Assembly (NCBI GenBank): GCA_029990175.1
Contig: JARKIP010000005.1
Location: 71,580,001-71,644,000, forward strand
DNA length: 64,000 nt
Direction: 5' to 3'
From: Petunia secreta
Taxonomy: Eukaryota > Streptophyta > Magnoliopsida > Solanales > Solanaceae
The first letter of the stretch is position 1; each line of letters opens with the position of its first letter. The notes under the pieces are model-generated. The model was not told the origin of the DNA. It saw only the letters and a list, made by a program, of their open reading frames with translations, and ran no database searches. Both the position numbers and the translations under genes were made by a program. Shown here piece after piece: positions 57,059-64,000 of the stretch.

Positions 57059-57926
57059 CAACCATATCCCACCAAAAATTGACATTTCAGACCAAATTAC
57101 AAAGTGGTATCTGCATTTCTTTGATGAATAATAAAATGAATATTTTTCTCAAAAGGAATGACAGAAGGTTTAGAATATTGGATCACTTTCCAGCTTGTGA
57201 ATTGGAGTAAGCAAGAAACAAATACGACAAGTAGTGGGGGCCTAAGTTAAGCCTGGATTATTGTCTGAGTGATATTAAAGAAGGGGATTTTGTTCCATGG
57301 GTTGATATAAAAACATCGAATTCCAGGGATTGTTCATAAGGTTTCAGGAAAACTCTGAATATCCTCAGGAGTTTCAAACACTTGATTATTATTGGAGTCG
57401 ATTGATGAAACTAGGATATCATTGCCAGAAAAGTTTCTCCTAAGGGTCTTAATTACCAGCTCCCCAATTTTGAGTTCCAATAAAAGTTGTAGGCTTTCAG
57501 TACTTCTAATTGGCTATGCCAAGGCTTGCTTCCTTCGAGGCTTGTATGCTCTAGACAACATTATATCTATGGCGCAATTGCATATCTTCTCTAGGTGACT
57601 TGATTTTTTTAAGGCTCAATCCTTTTCAACCCTATACAAGTGCTCTGATTAAATTGACAATAAAGACCACATCTTTTACACCATCCTATAGAGTGATATT
57701 AACTATTTTGTCTGTCCTTAAGTCTCTCCAGGATTTTATTAACTATTTTCATGTCTTTCCAAAAATGGATGCTGGTTTCTAGATTGGGATTAGTAAACCA
57801 GGCTTGTAGCCGTCTTTTGAATAGAACGCGCAGGAGCATGCAGCCAGAACACTATTCCGTCTTGGTTGAGTACCAAGGGGAAATTTCTATGGTGGGGAGT
57901 GACAAATTATACTCGATGTTGCTTTC
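57059..57926 (+). repeat. Tandem duplication flanking the copia element, copy 1
   Basis: From CAACCATATCCCACC onward this matches 63309-64000 at an offset of about 6250, with scattered substitutions. It includes a 68-codon frame (57392-57598) mirrored at 63643-63846. The frame looks non-coding. Confidence 0.8.
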
Positions 57927-58130
57927 TATTGTAAATAGATTATTGTAAATAGATTAGTTATGTAAATTGTATAATGGGCCAAGCCCGTTAGGTTTACTTG
58001 GTCCCTAAGTTAGGTTTAGGGTTAGGTTCTCTAGGTTTCTTTTGTATAAATAGGGGACTACCTTCATCAATGAAAGCAAGAGTTTTCACCCAAATATTAT
58101 TTCTCTCGTGTGAGTGTGTTCGGTTTTACA
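57927..58130 (+). repeat. 5' LTR of the copia element
   Basis: 204 bases, with TATAAATA at 58046-58053. It carries a tandem TTGTAAATAGATTA at its start. Confidence 0.9.
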
Positions 58131-58143
58131 TGGTATCAGAGCC
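58131..58143 (+). promoter_or_regulatory. tRNA-iMet primer-binding site of the copia element
   Basis: TGGTATCAGAGCC directly after the LTR. Confidence 0.9.
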
Positions 58144-58171
58144 ATCGTGAAACTCTTCAAGTAGAAAAGTA

Positions 58172-61100
58172 ATGGAGGCCCCAAAAGGTGATGTTGCAGC
58201 CGTACGGAAGACAATCTCGCCGTACGATATCACTTCGAATGATAATCCTGGTTTGATTATCACACAGGTCCAGTTGACCAGTGAAAACTATGAGGAATGG
58301 GCGCGGTCGGTTAGAACGGCGCTGCGTGCAAGGAAGAAGTTTGGTTTTGTTGACGGATCGATCAAGATGCCCGATGAAAAGTCGATCGATTATGAGGATT
58401 GGTGGACTATCAATTCTCTTCTGGTGTCGTGGATTAGGAATTCGATCGAGCCTACTCTTCGGACCACCATATCGCACATGGAAGTAGCGAAAGATCTGTG
58501 GGAGAGTATTCGAGAACGTTTCTCCGTGGGAAACGGACCTCGGATTCAGGAATTAAAAGCGGCTTTGGCCGGTTGTAAGCAAAAGGGATTAACTGTTGCT
58601 GCTTACTATGGAAAACTGGCTATGTTGTGGGAAGAACTAGGAAATTGTGATAAGTTCCCAACTTGCTCGTGTGGAAACTGCACGTGCAATCTAACGGTTG
58701 CACTGGAGAAGAAAAGGGAAGAAGATAGGGTTCACTTATTCCTTATGGGCCTGGATGAAAGCCTTTATGGAACTGTTCGTTCCAATCTCTTGGCTCAGGA
58801 GCCGTTGCCATCGATGAATCAAGTCTACCAAAAGGTAATCCAAGATGAACGGGTCAAAGGGATGACGCGAATTCAGGAAGAACGAGGGGAGGTAACGGCG
58901 TTTGCTGCACAACGATCACAGCCGCCGAAGACAGGCTATAAGGAGTGTCACTTGTGTGATCGAGGAGGACATCCTCCGGAACGCTGCTATGAAGTCATTG
59001 GCTATCCGGAGGGGTGGGTGCATTATCCGAAGCAAGGCACTTCGAATGGAGGACGTGGTAGAGGAAAAGCTGAAGGCAACAAAGGTGGAAGAGGTCGTGG
59101 ACATCAACAGTTTGGTTCAAATGCTGGTCGGGGACGTGGCAATAATCGAGCAAATGCTGCTCAAGCTGAGCTCGAGAATGGAGAAAATGGACACATGAGT
59201 GTGCCCGGACAGGCTAACCTGTCCGGAATAACAGGTGATCAGTTGCAGATGCTGTTCGATTTGCTGAAAAAGGAAAAGGCAAGCACAAGTGAACCTTCGA
59301 TCGGTAAGAAAACTCATCCTTCATGGATTATTGACACGGGGGCGTCAAATCACATGACCGGTCAGATAAGTATTTTGGAGAATTTACGAACAATACCAAA
59401 GTGTCCGGTAGGTCTACCGAACGGAAGCAGTACGATGGCGACTCAGGAAGGATCCATCAGATTTAACGAAGACATGGTTCTTCACGGAGTGTTATATGTG
59501 CCCGAAATGACTTGCAACTTGATTTCTGTGTCTCAATTAATTAATCAAGTTGGTTGTAATGTAAATTTCACTAATGATTTGTGTGTTATGCAGGACCGGG
59601 TTACGGGGAAGTTGATTGGAGCGGGTGAACAAAAGAACGGACTCTACTACTTTCGGACGATACCCGTGGTGAAAGCTGTGAAGGTCGATGTGGTGGACCT
59701 ATGGCATCAAAGGTTGGGACATCCTTCGATGCAAGTAACGAAATCTCTTTCAGTCGTAGAAGATAGTGGGAAAGGTAGCTTAGAAGAAAAAGCATGTGAT
59801 GTATGCCTTAGGGCAAAACAAACTAAAAATGTATTTCCTTCGAGTAATAATAAAGCTGCTGAACCTTTTGATTTAGTTCATTGTGACTTGTGGGGTCCTT
59901 ATAGAACTGAGTCTTCGTGTGGTGCATCATATTTTTTGACTGTTGTTGATGATTGTTCACGAGGAGTATGGGTGTTCCTGTTAGTTGATAAGAAAAAGGT
60001 CGGACAAAAATTGAAGGGTTTCTTTGCAATGGTGGAGAGACAATTCAATAAACGGGTTAAGTGCGTTCGGAGTGATAATGGAACCGAATTTGTAAGCCTG
60101 AAAGGGTATTTTCTCGAACAAGGGATCTTGTTCCAAACTTCGTGTGTGGGGACACCCCAGCAAAACGGTTCGGTAGAGTTGAACGGAAACATAGACATAT
60201 TTTAAACGTGGCACGGGCGCTGCGTTTTCAAGCTAATTTACCAATTGACTTCTGGGGAGAATGTGTGATGACGGCATGTTATTTGATTAACCGGACACCC
60301 ACTAAGTTGTTGAATGGGAAGACACCTTACGATATCTTGATGGGTGTGACACCGAATTATGATCATTTGAGGGTGTTCGGTTGCTTATGTTATGCTCGCA
60401 ATCAAGGACGAACAAGTGACAAGTTTGAAAGTAGGAGTCGTCGATGTGTGTTTTTGGGTTATCCAAATGGGAAGAAAGCATGGAAAATGTATGATTTGGA
60501 GACAAAGGAGTTTGTGTTCTCGAGGGATGTGGTGTTTTACGAAAAGGAATTTCCATTCGCCTCCAAGGAGACTGATGCCGAAAAACGGACACAAGATACG
60601 GCTTCTGTCACCGTTGCATTGGAGGAGGAAGAGGAGAGTGTGCAAGGAAGGGGGGGCGTTGAACCCGAAGTCGTGACTCCGGTGAGTGTTGAACTCGAAG
60701 TCGTAACTCCGGTGAGTGAACCCGAAGAGGTGACTCCGGAAACTGAACCTGCGGTTGTCCCTGACGTTGAACCCGAAGAGTTGGGTCGGGGAAAACGAAC
60801 TAAGAAAGAGAATACCTTGCTGAGAGACTTTGTTACTAATACGGTCCAAAAGATGAGTCACCGGGTATCGTCCTGCGTTCGAAAGTCTGCTTGTTCATCT
60901 GTCTCTCAACAACCCTCTGGTAAGCCCTATCCTCTAGCACACTATGTCAATTGTGATAATTTCTCTTCGAAACATGTGAGTTTTCTTGCAGCTATAACGC
61001 AAGGACATGAGCCTACCTCCTATTCGGAGGCGGTAAAAAGTGACAAATGGAGAACAGCCATGGGGGAAGAATTGAAGGCATTGGAAGCAAACAGAACCTG

Positions 61101-62544
61101 GGAGATAGTTCCCTTGCCTACCGGGAAGAAGGCCCTCGGATGTCGATGGGTATACAAGATAAAGTACAACTCGGATGGAACTATTGAAAGGTACAAAGCA
61201 AGGTTGGTGATTTTTGGAAATCATCAAATCGAAGGGGTTGATTATACGGAGACGTTTGCACCGGTTGCAAAGATGGTGACAGTCCGAGTTTTTCTGGCCG
61301 TAGCAGCTGCCAAAAATTGGGAATTGCATCAGATGGATGTGCACAATGCATTTTTACATGGTGATCTTCACGAGGAAGTATATATGAAATTGCCTCCGGG
61401 ACATCGCATGACGGGGAGAGGAGCTGTGTGTCGCCTTCGAAAATCATTGTATGGTTTAAAACAAGCTCCCCGATGTTGGTTTGCGAAGTTGTCTGCTGCA
61501 CTTAAGCAATATGGGTTTCGACAATCATATTCGGATTACTCATTGTTTACGATGAAGAAGGGAAATGTGCATTTAAATGTGCTTGTTTATGTGGATGATC
61601 TGATTATATCTGGTAATGATTCGAAGGCAATTTGAATTTTTAAGTTATATCTCTCGAAATGTTTCCATATGAAGGATTTAGGTGCCTTGAAATACTTCTT
61701 GGGAGTTGAAGTGGCAAGGGCTCCGAAAGGAATCTTCCTGTGTCAGAGGAAGTATGCATTGGATATCATATCGGAAACAGGCTTGTTGGGGGCAAAACCG
61801 GTTGGTACGCCGATAGAACAAAACCATCGCTTGGCACTTGCGTCTGGTCGTTTTATCAAAGATCCTGAACGCTATCGGCGACTGGTTGGAAGATTGATTT
61901 ACTTGTGTTTTACACGACCGGACTTGTCCTATAGTGTGCATGTGTTGTCGCAATTCATGCAGAGTCCCCGTATTGAGCATATGGAAGCGGCACTCAGGGT
62001 TGTTCGATATTTGAAAGGCTGTCCGGGACAAGGCATTGTATTTCATTCTCAGTGTGATCTGAGATTGCACGGGTGGTGTGACTCTGATTGGGCAGGCTGT
62101 CCATTGACACGTCGATCGTTAACAGGTTGGTATGTGTCGTTAGGGGACTCACCGATATCTTGGAGAACGAAGAAGCAACAGATCGTGTCGAGGTCCTCCG
62201 CTGAGGCAGAATATAGATCGATGGCGATGACTGTGTGTGAATTGAAGTGGTTGAAAGGGATTTTATGGAATCTTGGAATTGATCACGATTCTCCGATGAA
62301 TTTGAAGTGTGACAGTCAAGCTGCGTTACATATTGCTCGGAATCCAGTCTTTCACGAACGCACTAAACATATCGAAGTCGACTGTCATTTTGTTCGGAAT
62401 GAAATCATCGGAGGAGTCATTCGTCCCAGCTATGTGCCTACGACCACGCAACTTGCTGATATTTTTACGAAGGCGCTGGGACGCACCCAGTTCGAATTCT
62501 TCCTTAACAAGTTGGGCGTAAGGAACCCTCACGCTCCAACTTGA
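58172..62544 (+). pseudogene. copia gag-pol polyprotein, broken at two places
   Basis: One long frame from the ATG at 58172. Gag has ENYEEWARSVRTALRARKKF (from about residue 39) and a zinc knuckle CHLCDRGGHPPERC (about 258). The protease has DTGASNH (about 388). The pre-integrase motif is LWHQRLGHPS (about 510). Integrase follows from HCDLWGP (about 570) to SDNGTEF and TPQQNG. There, near 60167, an apparent 5-base gain shifts the frame, which resumes at 60142-61635. RT follows with WVYKIKYNSDG, AFLHGDLHEEVYM and YVDDL. A TGA at 61633-61635 interrupts just after YVDDLIISGNDSK. RNase H (CDSDWAG, SSAEAEYRS) and the tail with DIFTKALG run to 62544. Such a polyprotein would make particles, cut, copy and integrate the element. 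With two defects this copy is probably inactive. Confidence 0.85.
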
Positions 62545-62550
62545 GGGGGG

Positions 62551-62754
62551 TATTGTAAATAGATTATTGTAAATAGATTAGTTATGTAAATTGTATAATG
62601 GGCCAAGCCCGTTAGGTTTACTTGGTCCCTAAGTTAGGTTTAGGGTTAGGTTCTCTAGGTTTCTTTTGTATAAATAGGGGACTCCCCTCATCGATGAAAG
62701 CAAGAGTTTTCACCCAAATATTATTTCTCTCGTGTGAGTGTGTTCGGTTTTACA
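62551..62754 (+). repeat. 3' LTR of the copia element
   Basis: 204 bases, with three differences from the 5' LTR near 62681-62692. Confidence 0.9.
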
Positions 62755-62759
62755 CTTTC

Positions 62760-63308
62760 TACAAGCTGCTACAGAAATAAATGAACACTGGAATATTTTT
62801 GACTGAAGAATTACAGATTCTACCTCTACATGCAGTGGAGCTTCTTCCTGAGAGTTGGATTAAGTGCGACGAGAAATAACAAAGGTGCTTAACAGATCTT
62901 TACTCCTATCAATTAAGAGAATGCACATCCCCAGAGATCAGATGTCTAAAGCAAAACTATATGCAGCATAACTTGTCTTTTCAATACACGATATACTTTG
63001 AGAAGCCTCAAAATGGAATCAGAACAATAGGTGGAAATAGGCTAAGAAGAAATTAATAGTTCGTCAATTTCAGACTCATGGGATGAAGTTTCCTTTTCTG
63101 AATATATCTTGTTAGATTCTGTGATTTTGAAGGACAAAAGATCATCTATAAGGCAGCTTTCGAGGTTAGTGTGGAACTCTCCTAAAGATTGCAACATATA
63201 AAATATCTAATACAAGTACTTGAAAATTTCGACATAGATAAGTACTAAAATTTCGACATGAAGGCTGCCCGGTGCACGAAGCATCTCACGGTTGTAGAGG
63301 GCCCGACT
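62760..63308. other. Intergenic DNA between copia element and duplication copy 2
   Basis: No gene recognised. The left end continues the pre-insertion sequence. Confidence 0.5.
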
Positions 63309-64000
63309 CAACCATATCCCACCAAAAAATGATTTGCTCCAAACATTTTGGACAAATTACAATGTGGGCTCTGCATTTCTTCGATGAATAATAAAATGAA
63401 TATTTTTCTCAAAAGGAATGACAGAAGGTTTAGAATATTGGATCACTTTCCAGCTTTTAAATTGGAGTAAGCAAGAACCAAATAAGACAAGTAGTGGGGG
63501 CCTGAGTTGAGCCTGGATTATTGTCTAAGTGATATTAAAGAAGGGGATTGGGTTGATTTAAATACATCGAATTCCAGGGGTTGTTCATAAGGTTTCAGGA
63601 CAACTCTGAATATCCTCAGGAGTTTCAAACACTTGATTATTATTGGAGTTGATTGATGAAACTAGGATATCATTGCCAGAAAAGTTTCTCCTAAGGGTCT
63701 TAATTACCAGCTCCCCAATTTTGAGTTCCAATAAAAGTTGTAGGCTTTTAGTACTAATTGGCTATGCCAAGACTTGCTTCCTTCGAGGCTTGTACGCTCT
63801 AGACAACATTATATCTATGGCGCAATTGCATATCTTCTCTAGGTGACTTGATTTTTTTAAGGCTCAATCCTTATCAACCCTATACAAGTGCTCTGTGATT
63901 AAATTGACAATAAAGACCACATCTTTTACACCATCCTATAGAGTGATATTAACTATTTTGTCTGTCCCTAAGTCTCTCCAGGATTTTATTAACTATTTTC
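63309..64000 (+). repeat. Tandem duplication flanking the copia element, copy 2 (runs off the window)
   Basis: It matches 57061-57750. The end is not reached in the window. Confidence 0.8.

Larger units (their letters stand above)
57927..62754 (+). mobile_element. Ty1/copia retrotransposon, nearly intact
   Basis: 204-base LTRs (57927-58130 and 62551-62754) start TATTGTAAATAG and end TTTTACA. They are flanked by CTTTC (57922-57926 and 62755-62759). tRNA-iMet primer site TGGTATCAGAGCC is at 58131-58143 and the polypurine tract GAGGGGGG at 62543-62550. The polyprotein order protease-integrase-RT-RNase H is that of copia. The LTRs differ at three positions (about 1.5%). Confidence 0.9.

Noticed and set aside
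57392..57598. 68-codon ORF repeated at 63643-63846
   Set aside because: Shared only because the DNA is duplicated; the C-terminal half differs by an indel, so no sign of coding constraint.

Overview
This window reads as nuclear DNA of a dicot plant, most likely a member of the Solanaceae and possibly Nicotiana. The reasons are TS-type SINEs with a TTG-rich tail, Tat/Ogre-, Athila- and copia-like LTR retrotransposons, MULE- and Helitron-like elements, and a host gene split by AT-rich GT..AG introns. There is no bacterial, organellar or CRISPR content. One host gene is clearly supported: a mitochondrial i-AAA protease of the FTSH4 type (44111-55180, + strand, seven coding exons, 709 codons). 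Nearly everything else is layered mobile DNA.

Region 1-33135 is a tandem segmental duplication. Copy A (2701-27306) and copy B (27307-33135) share the 3' part of a decayed Tat-type gypsy element: an antisense multi-exon gene, a 3' LTR and AT-rich flank carrying a TS-type SINE. Before the duplication breakpoint lie the gag/protease relics of the same element (1-1120). In copy A the SINE was split by an Athila-like gag-protease element (5864-25384, - strand). That element was later invaded by a 12.5-kb non-autonomous Tat/Ogre-like element (7467-20011, + strand, 5-bp TSD). Its interior is non-coding but packed with tandem arrays of short hairpins whose stems co-vary. Copy A also took a MULE-like element with a 9-bp TSD (25938-27166).

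Region 33136-44110 is AT-rich. It holds a probable non-autonomous Helitron (33899-35259, - strand) and a second MULE-like element (35481-42124). The latter was invaded by an LTR retrotransposon (35603-41217, - strand, TSD CCCTA, tRNA-iMet primer site) that carries one intact 947-codon ORF with no recognisable reverse transcriptase or integrase. A cluster of perfect nested palindromes lies at 43159-43345.

Region 44111-55180 is the FTSH4 gene. Its 4.7-kb fifth intron holds two LINE relics and SINE/MITE debris. Downstream (55181-64000) are a tRNA-derived SINE, a short tandem duplication (57059 onward and 63309 onward) and a nearly intact Ty1/copia element (57927-62754, 204-bp LTRs, TSD CTTTC). 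The copia polyprotein is broken by a 5-bp frameshift and one stop codon.

The most unusual signals are the family of hairpins with a constant loop and co-varying stems inside the Ogre-like element, the spliced gene carried antisense in a retrotransposon (an orientation that shields its introns), and the 947-codon ORF that is the only cargo of an LTR element. All calls come from reading the sequence; no database search was possible.
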